DNA of 64,000 nucleotides from Ignavibacteria bacterium (GCA_014654705.1 JACVZY010000010.1:26290-90289); one strand, 5' to 3'. Positions 25,071 to 34,300 are shown, counted from the stretch's first letter. Notes: generated from the sequence alone by a model not told the origin. Translations and numbers: made by a program.

Positions 25071-27293
25071 CTAGTGTCGTGCCCGAAATTCTTCATCCTC
25101 AAGGGGCAGATTGATTTTATAGGCATTTTTTCCGATCAGTACGCCCGAACCCGTCTTGAGAACTATCGTCGTCGGTAGTGTTACCCCGCCAAAAACACCA
25201 TACTCCCGAAACTCTTGCACTGATTTGATAATTCCTTGCGGTGTTTGACGCATTTCCTCAATGGATGCCAACAAAAACGTTTTCCCATCCAATGCTAATG
25301 TTTTGACCGTACCACTCTCGGCTGATGCCTTGAGAATGTAGTAACCGTCGCGCCGTCCGAGCAGCTCAGGCGTAAAACCGCATAATTGCATGGTGAGTGC
25401 GGGAAAAATTTGTGCATCAAAAAGGGCACTTTCTGTTTCTTTGGGTGAGCGCTGCGCGAGCGCCTGCTCCTGCCCCATCATTTCGATTTTATCGAAGGCA
25501 GTTTTGCCGTCGCACCAGAGTTCTTGCAGTATTTGCGTCGCAGCGATTTCCAGCTTCCGAGAAATTTTATTCGGAATTTTTTGCTTGGTGAGAATGGTGC
25601 CGGGAAATTTCTGCGCCATCACCGAAAGTTGTGTTTCTGTGGTCGTTGTCAGCGTCGTAATGCCGGCAATCGCATCGGCACCGCCCAAAGCCTGCGTGTG
25701 GCGACGAAGGAGGCTATCGAGAGTAATATCAGACTCATCCAAGGTCAGTATTTCTTCACCCGCAGCAGAATAACGATGCACCTTCCCCAATGATTGCATT
25801 CCGTCTGCCAGTGTGCTCTTCCCAAGCACAATCACGGGCGGGCGCTCCACCATCGCGGTCGGCGGCACAGCACGCGCAATGGCGGCGTTTACTGCTTGCG
25901 AGGTAAGCGCCAGCAGACGCTTGGGATAGGCTTGGAGTTCTTTCAGCGAAAGTCCGTTAGCATCGGCATTGAGAAGCATGGCGGCAAGTGATTCGGGGCG
26001 GCGCAGCGCCTCGGCGTAGCGCTCCAAAAGAATGCTTTTGCAGGATGCAATTTCCGCATCGTGTTCGGTCGGTGCTTCGGCGAGAAAGCGCTGTAATTCA
26101 TCGCGTACGAGAGCGTGAGAAGCAAGCAGCGTCTTTGCCTGAGAGACGTGTTGTTCTGCCTGATTATTCATGCTCTTCAGCCACTGCTTACAAACAAGAA
26201 CATTTGCATATTTATTGTCCGAAAGCGTGAAGGCGGCTTGAGCAGAATCGCTTGTTCTGTTCGTTGCCATCGTTGTCATCAGCCGAGCATTGATGCGCTT
26301 TTCCAGTAGCGTGGCGGCAAGGAGCATTGCGTCATAATCCATATCATTACGCGGCGGAGCCTCGAAAGCTAGAGCCGTTACGGGTGCAGCGTTGCTGAAC
26401 TCCACCCAATACACGCCTTGCTCCATCGGCTGCGGACGAGGACGTGTCATGTAGGGCGCATCCGCACTCTTCCATTGACCAAAGGCTTTGGTGAGCAGGG
26501 GGAGAAGATTTTTTTTCGTTACCCTGCCCAGAACGACCACCGTGGTATTATTCGGCATAGAAAGCATCGTGTAGGCAGCTTGTATATCGCTTGGTGTCAG
26601 GCTTCGCAAACTTTGTTCGGTAGCGCTGCGAGAATAAGGATGCTCCGAGCCATAGACGACCTCGGCTGCCATTGCTTCAAGCGCAAGACGCGGCGCATCG
26701 GCGCTGCCCTGCGCTACTTGATTGGCGACAAGAACGTGTTGCCGTGCCGCATACACATCGGCAGCAGCACCCGGAGCAACGAATGGCGGACGTGATAGAA
26801 CATCGCCAACAAGTTTCACAGTTGCCGGAAATTTTGATTGCGATACCGCCACGCCAAACGAAAAAGCATCGGCAGTGCTTTGCACCGTTATTGACACACG
26901 ATTAGTGTCATTGCCAAGTGCTGCACCGATACCAACTGTTGCACCGGCACGTGACCGTATTGCAGCAACAAGTGCCTGCGCCAGAACTGCGCTCGCGCCT
27001 TCCTTCCCGACAGCATCCATCGCACTGCCACCCAAGCACTGCACGTAAAAACTAACGCGCTCCGGCGATTGATTCTCGGCAAGAATTACTTTTAATCCAT
27101 TTTGCAACCGGAATTCTTCCACCTTTGGGAAAGACGGCACAGAAGAGGGGTTTGTAGCAGAGGGCTTAGGAAAAGAGGGTTTTGCAGCTAACTGCCTACT
27201 GGTCTTGCTGATGGTTTGCGAGGTAAGCATCGGCACAAGACCGCCCGCAATACTCAGGCTGAGGATGCCGAGAAAACACGGTAGTAGTCGCAT
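25071..27293 (-). CDS. M16 peptidase-like protein lacking zinc ligands, with LolA-like C-terminal domain
   Basis: A 740-residue exported protein. After a signal peptide come two M16 (pitrilysin-like) lobes: FRLQNGLKVILAENQSPERV at about 60-80, then VVYGSEHPYSRSATEQSL and TMLSMPNNTTVVVLGRV. Where active enzymes have HxxEH, this protein has GKEGASAVLAQAL, so no zinc site exists; it belongs with the non-catalytic M16 subunits. About 230 C-terminal residues (RRHTQALGGADAIAGITTL onward) look like the LolA-type lipid-binding fold often fused to such proteins. No active HxxEH partner adjoins it, and the only other M16 gene in the window is a fragment near 56.6-57.1 kb. A periplasmic or outer-membrane role is likely. 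Confidence 0.75.
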   Translation of the reverse strand: MRLLPCFLGILSLSIAGGLVPMLTSQTISKTSRQLAAKPSFPKPSATNPSSVPSFPKVEEFRLQNGLKVILAENQSPERVSFYVQCLGGSAMDAVGKEGASAVLAQALVAAIRSRAGATVGIGAALGNDTNRVSITVQSTADAFSFGVAVSQSKFPATVKLVGDVLSRPPFVAPGAAADVYAARQHVLVANQVAQGSADAPRLALEAMAAEVVYGSEHPYSRSATEQSLRSLTPSDIQAAYTMLSMPNNTTVVVLGRVTKKNLLPLLTKAFGQWKSADAPYMTRPRPQPMEQGVYWVEFSNAAPVTALAFEAPPRNDMDYDAMLLAATLLEKRINARLMTTMATNRTSDSAQAAFTLSDNKYANVLVCKQWLKSMNNQAEQHVSQAKTLLASHALVRDELQRFLAEAPTEHDAEIASCKSILLERYAEALRRPESLAAMLLNADANGLSLKELQAYPKRLLALTSQAVNAAIARAVPPTAMVERPPVIVLGKSTLADGMQSLGKVHRYSAAGEEILTLDESDITLDSLLRRHTQALGGADAIAGITTLTTTTETQLSVMAQKFPGTILTKQKIPNKISRKLEIAATQILQELWCDGKTAFDKIEMMGQEQALAQRSPKETESALFDAQIFPALTMQLCGFTPELLGRRDGYYILKASAESGTVKTLALDGKTFLLASIEEMRQTPQGIIKSVQEFREYGVFGGVTLPTTIVLKTGSGVLIGKNAYKINLPLEDEEFRARH

Positions 27294-27338
27294 AGTGGCA
27301 GTGTGGTAAGAATGAGAGAAAGAAGCAATTACGCGCTT

Positions 27339-29429
27339 TTAGCCTTGCACAGCAGGAAATTCGACAATAAAACGAGCACCATAACCATACTCGGATTCGC
27401 ACCAGACACGCCCGTTCATCAGCTCTACCAACTGCTTGGTGATTGCCAAGCCCAGTCCGGTGGAAGATTCGCCGCCGGTAGGCTGAGCAGAGAGGCGTGC
27501 AAATTTCTGGAACAACTGTGATTTATCGCTATCGGTCAAGCCGGGTCCTTCGTCAATAATGCTAAAACGGACACATTCATCAAAAGATTCCTCGCTGAGA
27601 TTATCCATCGCATCACCTACAAGTGCTTCATTATGCTTCACTACATGCACCATTTCGACCGTGATATTCACATTTTTGCCCGGAGGTGTATATTTCAAAG
27701 CATTGGAAATAAGATTGTCCAATACCTGAATAATAACACTTTCATCGGCGCGAACCACCATAGCACTTGTTGGTTTATCATAGTGTATGGTGATATTCTT
27801 ATTTTCTGCTTGCTGTCGGTAATTGTCTAATACCAAATCAATAACTTCGGCAATATCGAACCGAATAAACGTCAGACGCAAGCGCCCTTCCTCTGCGCGG
27901 GCAACATCCAGAAAATTCTTGACAAGAGCGTACATTCGATTGCTTGTGCCCAGAATAACACCGGAAAATTCCTTGTACTGCTCAAGCGTAAACATTTCTG
28001 TATTCATCATCTCTGCAAGACCTTGTATAGCAACAATGGGGTTTTTAAGGTCATGGGAGACCATGCCCAAAATCATATTTTTTTCTTCGTTCAGGTCTTG
28101 AAGCTCGTCGTTGGTAACTTGTATTTGCCGTAGCGCTTCGGAAAGTTTTTGATGACTTTCTTGTAATTCCATCTGCGTCATGCGAAGGACATCATTCGCA
28201 TCGGCAAGCGATTCTGCACGGGCTTGTAGGTGCTGCGTTCCCTCGCTTTGCCGTTTATAGCGCCCGACAAGCCATAGAAACGCCGTTACCAATAGCGCGA
28301 TAATAATGGCGACTACCACGGTCAAAAGAGCATTAAAGCGCCGTTCCTGCTCAAAGACGCGAATTTGCTGCTCTTTGTTTTTGGTCTCGTATTCGATATT
28401 AAGCAATGCATTTTGTTTAATGCTCCGCTCAGAAAAAATACTATCGCTCAGAGTTTTATGACGTTTGTACATCTCCAACGCTGCTTGGAACTTACCTTCG
28501 GCGGTATAGCTTTCTGATAAAAGCAAAGCCGCTTCTTTTTCAAGAACTTTTGCGCCAATGGTATTAGCTATCTGAAGTGCATTGTTGGCATACAACATTG
28601 ATTCTGTAGGCTTCTTCATTGTGAGCAGAAGCGTTGCCATAGCATTATTGCCGACTGCGAGATTATAGGTAATACGCTTGCGCTCAAAAATCGCTAATGC
28701 TTTGGAAATATAGTCGTATGCTTTGTCGTACTGCGTCATTGTTGCGAGCGCCTTGGCAATAGCCAAATAGACATCTGCCACATACACGTCCTCACCACGC
28801 CGTGCACGTATAACAACAACTTTTTCGGCTGTTGCCAGCGCAAGTGCATACTCGTGGCGCGTGAAATGGAGGTCGGCGAGAGTAAAAAGGCAAAATGCCA
28901 GCAACGCTTCGTCTTTCATCTGCTCAGCAAGCGTTACCGCACGGTGGATATAGACGGTGGCTTCGCCTACATTGTTTTGCAAAAGCATAATGCGTCCAAG
29001 CGTATTGAGTGAATGCGCTATCTGCACACTATCGCCACGCTCTTCGTCAATAGAAAGAGACTTATGCACCAGTTCGGCAGCTTTCGCTAAATCTCCCGCG
29101 TTGCGATATGCCACTCCCAAAAAACGATAAATTTCTGAGCGTTTGCGCGGGTTGTTCTCGTTTTCTACAAGCTGCTGTGCTTCGCGTCCGTAGATAATAG
29201 CTTGCACGGGGTCAATCGTACGTTCTTCCCACATAAGACGCGCCAATACGGTGGAGCGCACCGAATCCGGCGGAGCTGTTCTAAGAGCAGTTCGCAATGA
29301 GTCAATTGCAGGGGTCTGCGCCGTGAGTACCTGCACACTGATACAGCTCAGCGAGAGCAGACTCCCGATGCAGAACCATAGACCGTGTATCATCCAACTG
29401 AACAGCGTCAAGCGTCGGAAGATGCGCAT
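27339..29429 (-). CDS. TPR-containing sensor histidine kinase
   Basis: A 696-residue kinase. After the signal/anchor region come about six TPR-like repeats (residues 40-330, e.g. RFLGVAYRNAGDLAKAAELVHKSL and SLNTLGRIMLLQNNVGEATVYI), a membrane helix (about 365-388, LTVVVAIIIALLVTAFLWLV), a coiled coil, then the kinase core: H-box MVSHDLKNP with phospho-acceptor His459, N-box NLISNALKYTPPG, G1 IIDEGPGL, F-box FQKFARLS and G2 SSTGLGLAITKQ. The TPR part is expected in the periplasm as the sensor. No response regulator gene is adjacent, so it is an orphan kinase. It stops 45 bases before the M16-like gene starts and may be co-transcribed with it. Confidence 0.9.
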   Translation of the reverse strand: MRIFRRLTLFSWMIHGLWFCIGSLLSLSCISVQVLTAQTPAIDSLRTALRTAPPDSVRSTVLARLMWEERTIDPVQAIIYGREAQQLVENENNPRKRSEIYRFLGVAYRNAGDLAKAAELVHKSLSIDEERGDSVQIAHSLNTLGRIMLLQNNVGEATVYIHRAVTLAEQMKDEALLAFCLFTLADLHFTRHEYALALATAEKVVVIRARRGEDVYVADVYLAIAKALATMTQYDKAYDYISKALAIFERKRITYNLAVGNNAMATLLLTMKKPTESMLYANNALQIANTIGAKVLEKEAALLLSESYTAEGKFQAALEMYKRHKTLSDSIFSERSIKQNALLNIEYETKNKEQQIRVFEQERRFNALLTVVVAIIIALLVTAFLWLVGRYKRQSEGTQHLQARAESLADANDVLRMTQMELQESHQKLSEALRQIQVTNDELQDLNEEKNMILGMVSHDLKNPIVAIQGLAEMMNTEMFTLEQYKEFSGVILGTSNRMYALVKNFLDVARAEEGRLRLTFIRFDIAEVIDLVLDNYRQQAENKNITIHYDKPTSAMVVRADESVIIQVLDNLISNALKYTPPGKNVNITVEMVHVVKHNEALVGDAMDNLSEESFDECVRFSIIDEGPGLTDSDKSQLFQKFARLSAQPTGGESSTGLGLAITKQLVELMNGRVWCESEYGYGARFIVEFPAVQG

Positions 29430-29479
29430 AAAACCTCATTCTGTGATGAGCATGAAAAAGCAAGCGTGATAATCAAAAG

Positions 29480-29501
29480 AAAGCCCATTTTCATGGGCTT
29501 T
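29480..29501 (-). terminator. Terminator after the transketolase gene
   Basis: Perfect 9-bp stem (AAAGCCCAT / ATGGGCTTT) with a four-base loop; leaving the transketolase gene it is followed by TCTTTTGATT. Confidence 0.65.
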
Positions 29502-29551
29502 GTACAACCATTGTGCGATACATCTCACGACAACGTTACAAAACGACGGCG

Positions 29552-30580
29552 TTACAAATCATCACTGTATGTCGGTACGTCCTTGATAGCACGTGCCGCC
29601 GAACCTGAAAACTTCCCATCGCGGCGTTGCATAGCCACGAGCGCCGAAGCATAAATGTCGCGCCATGTCATTCCGAAACGTAGCATGAGGTCTTTGCCGT
29701 CGCCGCTTCCGCCAAACATATCTTTCATGCCGACCATTTCCATCGGAACAGGATAATTTTTCACTAAGACTTCTGCCACTGCACCGCCCAAGCCGCCATG
29801 CACCTGATGTTCTTCGGCAGTAACGACCGCACCGCACTCGCTTGCGGCATTGACAATCGTAGCACTGTCAATGGGCTTCAGAGTGTGGCAGTTAATGACA
29901 CGGGCTTGAATGCCGTGTCGCTTTTCAAGTTCCTGCGCGGCTTGTATCGCTTCCCAGACGAGAAGTCCGCACGCAATAAGCGCCACATCGTTTCCATCGC
30001 GTAGCACTTCCGCGCGACCAATCTGGAAGGGCGAATCGGTGGTGGTGAACATTGCAGAATTATCGCGGCTGAAGCGCAAATATCCGGGTCCGTGCATCTC
30101 GCCAATGGCGATAGTGGCGCGCCGTGCTTCTTCGTAGTCGCACGGCACCACAAGCGTCAGGTGCGGCAGTGCGCGGAGCAATGCTAAATCCTCCAAGACC
30201 TGATGTGTTGCGCCGTCCGGACCAACGGTTACGCCCGAATGACTTCCGGCAATTTTGACGTTGGCTTCGTTGTAGCACACAGAAATACGCAGTTGGTCAG
30301 CATTCCGCATCGTCGTAAAAGCGCCATACCCCGCAAAAAACGGGATTTTGCCGGACAGTGCCAGCCCTGCGGCGACGGTCGTTGCGTTCTGCTCGGCAAT
30401 GCCGATGGAAAAGAAACGGTCGGGAAATTTGGCTTGGAACATGGATGTCAGCACCGAGCCGCTTACGTCTGCACCAAGTGCGACGACATTTGGGTTCGCT
30501 TCGCCAAGTTCGACCAGTCCCTGCCCGAAGCCTTGGCGGGTTGCCTTCATGCCGGGAATTTGTGGTATCGGTTGAGCCAT
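29552..30580 (-). CDS. Transketolase, C-terminal (pyrimidine-binding/transketolase_C) subunit
   Basis: A 342-residue protein from the ATG at 30580 (MAQPIPQIPGMKATRQGFG); upstream codons to 30670 lack family similarity. It has the pyrimidine-binding half of a thiamine-diphosphate enzyme, with the ThDP-activating Glu in FFSIGIAEQNATTVAAGLAL and GPDGATHQVLEDLALLR, and the C-terminal domain ending LGGAVAEVLVKNYPV. The N-terminal ThDP-pyrophosphate-binding half (GDG...N) is missing. Split transketolases are normally encoded as adjacent pairs; here the 450 bases upstream hold no gene and the next gene is divergent. The partner must be encoded elsewhere or the pair has been separated. Confidence 0.88.
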   Translation of the reverse strand: MAQPIPQIPGMKATRQGFGQGLVELGEANPNVVALGADVSGSVLTSMFQAKFPDRFFSIGIAEQNATTVAAGLALSGKIPFFAGYGAFTTMRNADQLRISVCYNEANVKIAGSHSGVTVGPDGATHQVLEDLALLRALPHLTLVVPCDYEEARRATIAIGEMHGPGYLRFSRDNSAMFTTTDSPFQIGRAEVLRDGNDVALIACGLLVWEAIQAAQELEKRHGIQARVINCHTLKPIDSATIVNAASECGAVVTAEEHQVHGGLGGAVAEVLVKNYPVPMEMVGMKDMFGGSGDGKDLMLRFGMTWRDIYASALVAMQRRDGKFSGSAARAIKDVPTYSDDL

Positions 30581-31027
30581 GAAACTGAAAATCGTTTGAG
30601 AATGAAGAATATGCCTGTAATAAAAGCAATAATTAGCGGTTAATTTACAGAAGAAATCAAGTGTGCGCAAGCAGAAAACGACGGAAAGAAAGTAGTCGTA
30701 CCTTCTCTAGGCATTATTGCTTTTGTACTTCCTGAGTGTCAGATTCAAAAAAAATCTTTTTCTGCGCCCTTCCAACATCAATAGCAGCTTAAAAACGATT
30801 TGCATACAACAAAATTCTGTGTAAATTAGTTTCGGTTGAATCGGGAACAAAATGGGTACTTCCCCTCAATCATGGTGCAAGATGCTGCGGGGCTAAAAAA
30901 GTGCTTGCAGCAATAAAGTTCATGCTGTGCTATTTGGCTTTACTTGAATTCAAGTTACCTGACTTTACGCTACTACGATTCTAATTCACTTTTCATCGTT
31001 ATCATTCAATGTTCGGGGGCTGTTTTT
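30581..31027. other. Divergent intergenic region
   Basis: About 450 bases between the transketolase subunit and a divergent membrane protein. It contains an AT-rich stretch at 30740-30830 and short GC-rich hairpin-forming segments at 30842-30895 (GGGAAC with GTACTTCCC; CCCC with GGGG) that might form a structured leader for the plus-strand gene. I match it to no riboswitch class I know, and see no gene. Confidence 0.4.
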
Positions 31028-31819
31028 ATGCAAGATTTTAGTATCAAAAGTGTGTTGATCTCATCGGTCGCAGGTTCGCTCATAACGCTTCTTATGGCGT
31101 ATGCAAGCGGCTCATCGTTTGCGGCACTACCTTTTCCGATTATGGCTATTTTAGCCGGTTTTCTGATTACGGGTATTTTGGAAGGTTTGATTTCGCGAGA
31201 CGTTAATTTACTAGAACCGACGATTAGTGCGGTGGTGGTAAGTGTGGTACTGTATTTCGCGCTCCCGGCGCTACAGCTCAAGGGCTTGCTGGATATGACA
31301 CCAACACTTCTCGTCATCATTCTGATGAACGGCATTGTGTTTTCGGCGGTGGGCGGCTGGGCTGGCGAAAAACTCCACGGAACCATTGCATATGGTGTCC
31401 GCGAAGAGCCGGTGGAATGGGGCTGGGCGCTGTGTGGTATCATTTTGGGCGTTACAGCCACCATGTTCACATCTAGTACATTGGTGATTATTTTAGGCTT
31501 TAAGCTGATGGAGCATTTTGTCGCGTATCTTATCGGGTTGTTTCTTGCCGGATTCATTATTGGCTTGCGCTCGCGCGGTGTGATATTTGAAGAAGCAGGA
31601 ATTGCAGGCTTTACGACAGTCGTTATCAACATTGATATTGTCTGCATCGCGCTTGGAATGCTTGAGCTACCGATTATCGTCGGTGGTCTTGCCGTTGGCA
31701 TCATTGCTACCTATTTTGGCGGCTGGGTGGGCGAGCGCGTCCACTCTTCCCGTGCGCCGGAGCCGACACGTCCGGCAAAATCACTGTTTGGTGCGATGAT
31801 GATGCCTCGCACAAAGTAG
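31028..31819 (+). CDS. Membrane protein with an internally duplicated four-helix module
   Basis: A 263-residue protein with about eight membrane segments and no recognised family. The two halves are related: each has an AGF-I-type helix (AGFLITGILEGLISR; AGFIIGLRSRGVIFEE), two hydrophobic segments, then a glycine-rich turn with GGWAGEKLH at 109-117 and GGWVGERVH at 231-239. This indicates duplication of a four-helix unit. The ATG at 31028 is preferred over one 28 codons upstream because it begins directly before the first helix. It stands alone between a divergent gene and a terminator. No transport motif is seen; function unknown. Confidence 0.72.
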   Translation: MQDFSIKSVLISSVAGSLITLLMAYASGSSFAALPFPIMAILAGFLITGILEGLISRDVNLLEPTISAVVVSVVLYFALPALQLKGLLDMTPTLLVIILMNGIVFSAVGGWAGEKLHGTIAYGVREEPVEWGWALCGIILGVTATMFTSSTLVIILGFKLMEHFVAYLIGLFLAGFIIGLRSRGVIFEEAGIAGFTTVVINIDIVCIALGMLELPIIVGGLAVGIIATYFGGWVGERVHSSRAPEPTRPAKSLFGAMMMPRTK

Positions 31820-31860
31820 TATTGCTTTTGAGAGACTAATCTCTCAAGTACATTCCCAAA

Positions 31861-31905
31861 CAACAGAAGCCCATGGCATTTGATGCTATGGGCTTTGTTG
31901 TTTCC
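31861..31905 (+). terminator. Terminator after the duplicated membrane protein gene
   Basis: Arms 31861-31874 and 31888-31900 (AAGCCCAT with ATGGGCTT, extended by CAACA/TGTTG) with an inner GCAT/ATGC pair, then TTGTTTCC. A smaller palindrome (TTGAGAGA/TCTCTCAA) lies just before it at about 31830-31849. Confidence 0.8.
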
Positions 31906-32041
31906 GTCCTGCGCTCACTATTACCGCGACAGTAAAAGGTTTCTTTTTTCCTCCGGGCGGATTTCTTACCTGAGATTTTCTTATATTTGCTTTCGACACA
32001 TCCTCTCTGTCTGATGCTTTCCCCTTTCTCAAACGTACACT

Positions 32042-32713
32042 ATGAATACTGTTACAGCGCTTTTAATTCTTCTTCCCTATTGCGTACAGGCATTTGCCTT
32101 TGTGGTCAAGCGCCCGCTCTGGCTACGCATGGGCTTGGTAGTTGGCTTTGCACTGGAACTTCTTTATTGGATTTATATTCCACACGAACTTCAGTACATC
32201 AACATTGTCGGCACGAGTGCCCTTCTGCTCATCAACCTTTTTCAGGGAGTGGTGCTTGTTCGCGCTCGCCACCTTGATTCGTGGAGCGATGAAGAGCGAT
32301 TCTTGCAATCCACAGCGTTCCGCAGCCTGCCGAATGTTGTTTTCAAAAAGCTGATGGAAATTGCTGAATGGAAAACGATTGGAAAAGGCGACACGCTTAT
32401 CGCTGAACACCAAGACGTAGAGCGATTGATGCTGGTCTATGACGGAACGGCAACAATTCATCTCGACGGCAAACCAATTACCTATCTGCGAGACAACAGT
32501 TTTATTGGCGAAATGAGCTTTCTTACCGGCAATCCGGCATCGGCAACGGTGAAAGCCGCAACGCCGATGCGCCTTATTACGTGGCGCAAATCAGAGTTGT
32601 ACGACCTGATGGCAAAAGAACCCGACCTCAAAGCCGGACTCCAAACGCTCTTCAGCTATGACCTTGCCGGAAAACTCTCCAAACAAAACGTCCGACAGCC
32701 GAAAGACAGCTAA
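32042..32713 (+). CDS. Three-helix membrane protein with cyclic-nucleotide-binding domain (Popeye-like layout)
   Basis: A 223-residue protein: three closely spaced membrane helices (about 4-22, 29-48, 54-72) followed by a cNMP-binding fold from about residue 95. The phosphate-binding cassette region reads FIGEMSFLTGNPASATVKA; the Gly-Glu pair is present, but the Arg that contacts the cyclic phosphate is replaced by Ala-Ser, so nucleotide binding may be altered. Three helices plus a cNMP-like domain is the layout of Popeye-domain proteins. It is followed after 55 bases by a methyltransferase and then a MiaE-like gene on the same strand, likely one transcript. The role is unknown. Confidence 0.75.
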   Translation: MNTVTALLILLPYCVQAFAFVVKRPLWLRMGLVVGFALELLYWIYIPHELQYINIVGTSALLLINLFQGVVLVRARHLDSWSDEERFLQSTAFRSLPNVVFKKLMEIAEWKTIGKGDTLIAEHQDVERLMLVYDGTATIHLDGKPITYLRDNSFIGEMSFLTGNPASATVKAATPMRLITWRKSELYDLMAKEPDLKAGLQTLFSYDLAGKLSKQNVRQPKDS

Positions 32714-32768
32714 GGGTATTTGCCCGCTCTACCACTTCCATTTGTTTTTTTTCTCTCGGAAAATTTTC

Positions 32769-33620
32769 GTGAATACTCCTTTATCTGCTTTTCCCCTTAC
32801 TGAAATTGATAGCTACAGCCAAATCATGTCTTGCGAGGATATTCCGGCAAGTGTGAAGTATTACTGGGGCTATCAATATCGTCTGGCAAAAGAAGTGCTC
32901 GTTCCCTACCTGCGAAAGCAAGGTGTCTTTAAGTCCGGCAACCGCGTAGCCGAAGTCGGTTGCGCTGAAGCAGGCGTACTCATGGCGTTTGCTGAGGCGG
33001 GCGCACAAGAAGTATTGGGAACTGATATTGAGCAGCTCCGCTTAGATATGGGGGCGACTATCGCTTCTCGGCTTACCATACCGCTCACACTCTCTTCGCA
33101 CAATGTTCTTTTCGACGCGCTCAAGCCCGAATGGCAGCAAACATTTGACCTCGTGATTCTGCGCGACGTAATTGAGCACTTGGACGATACAGAACTGGCA
33201 CTCAAAAATGTGCAGCGCCTTCTGAAGCCGGGTGGGTTCCTGTTTGTTGAGTTTCCGCCGTATAACTCGCCGTTCGGAGGTCATCAACACTTGCTTCGTA
33301 ACACTATGGGCAGATTTCCTTATACGCATCTGCTGCCGAAGCCCCTGTTTGAAAAAATGACCGCATCGGGCTGGCATACAGTGGATATTGACGAGGTACG
33401 CCGTCTGGCAACAATTCGCCTTATGCCCAAATCCTTCAAAGCCGCCGCTACATCTGCCGGGTACACCATTTGCCGCGAGCAGTATTATCTTCTGCGCCCA
33501 GTCTTTACAATGAAATTTGGATTGCCGACTATTCCTCTTACGCCCATCAAATGGATTCCCGGTGTGAAAGAGCTTCTAAGCCTCGAAGCAAATTACATCC
33601 TTCAATGTACGGGTAAATAA
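32769..33620 (+). CDS. Class I SAM-dependent methyltransferase
   Basis: A 283-residue Rossmann-fold methyltransferase. The SAM motif I is VAEVGCAEAGVLMAFAEAG, the acidic ribose-binding position is in GTDIEQLRL, and motif IV/post is DLVILRDVIEHLDD with LLKPGGFLFVEFPPYNSPFGGHQH. The YNSPFGGHQH segment is shared by a group of uncharacterised methyltransferases linked to polysaccharide or lipid modification. The start is taken as the GTG at 32769 (VNTPLSAFPL), because an ATG upstream at 32658 lies inside the preceding gene. A MiaE-like gene follows 5 bases after its stop. The substrate cannot be read from sequence. Confidence 0.82.
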   Translation: MNTPLSAFPLTEIDSYSQIMSCEDIPASVKYYWGYQYRLAKEVLVPYLRKQGVFKSGNRVAEVGCAEAGVLMAFAEAGAQEVLGTDIEQLRLDMGATIASRLTIPLTLSSHNVLFDALKPEWQQTFDLVILRDVIEHLDDTELALKNVQRLLKPGGFLFVEFPPYNSPFGGHQHLLRNTMGRFPYTHLLPKPLFEKMTASGWHTVDIDEVRRLATIRLMPKSFKAAATSAGYTICREQYYLLRPVFTMKFGLPTIPLTPIKWIPGVKELLSLEANYILQCTGK

Positions 33621-33625
33621 CTGCT

Positions 33626-34204
33626 ATGCTCTGCCTGCAAGCCGACACCAACGCAGGCTGGATAGAAGCCGCCAGCCGCAATATTATTGCCCTTCTCTGC
33701 GACCACGCACATTGTGAGCGCAAAGCCGCCATGAACGGGATGTATCTCATTATGCACTACCCACAGCACGACACGCTCGTGCGGGAAATGATTACACTTG
33801 TGGAAGAAGAAACTGCTCATTTCAAAATGGTGGTCGGTGAGTTGTACGGGCGTGGTATTTCGCTTCGACCCGACCGTGGGAATGTTTATGCAAAACGCCT
33901 TGCCGAACAAGTCCGCAAGCAAGACCCTGAGCGGCTCATGGACTCGTTGCTCGTAGATTGCCTTATCGAAGCCCGTTCCTGTGAGCGCTTTACAATTCTT
34001 GCGGGCTGCGAAGATATTCCCGAAGATATTCGCGGAATGTATCACTCGCTTATGTCTTCCGAAGAAGGACATTATCTCACTTTTGTTGACCTCGCCAAAC
34101 TCTATTTTCCCCATGCAACCGTTGAAGCGCGGTTGGGAGAACTCGCCACTGTCGAAGCCTCTATTGTACGCTCCCTGACGAATATGCCGCAGATGCACGG
34201 CTAA
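33626..34204 (+). CDS. miaE: MiaE-type tRNA hydroxylase
   Basis: A 192-residue di-iron protein of the MiaE family, which hydroxylates the isopentenyl side chain of ms2i6A at tRNA position 37. The four-helix-bundle ligand pattern is present: DHAHCERKAA, EEETAHFKMV, CLIEARSCERF and SSEEGHYLTFVDLA, giving the paired E and ExxH sites. Length is normal. It overlaps nothing and starts 5 bases after the methyltransferase stop, suggesting co-translation. The substrate-forming genes miaA and miaB are not in the window. Members of this fold in some bacteria may have other substrates. Confidence 0.85.
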   Translation: MLCLQADTNAGWIEAASRNIIALLCDHAHCERKAAMNGMYLIMHYPQHDTLVREMITLVEEETAHFKMVVGELYGRGISLRPDRGNVYAKRLAEQVRKQDPERLMDSLLVDCLIEARSCERFTILAGCEDIPEDIRGMYHSLMSSEEGHYLTFVDLAKLYFPHATVEARLGELATVEASIVRSLTNMPQMHG

Positions 34205-34300
34205 TGGCTCTTCTACATGATTCTACACCGAAACTCCTATCGGTTATGTCTTTTAATTCGCGTCTTAAGAAAGAATTTACTAAATAGTATTTAATTTTTG

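Noticed and set aside
30842..30895. A riboswitch upstream of the duplicated membrane protein
   Set aside because: Short hairpins are possible, but no conserved core of a known class could be matched by eye; left as an unassigned intergenic region.
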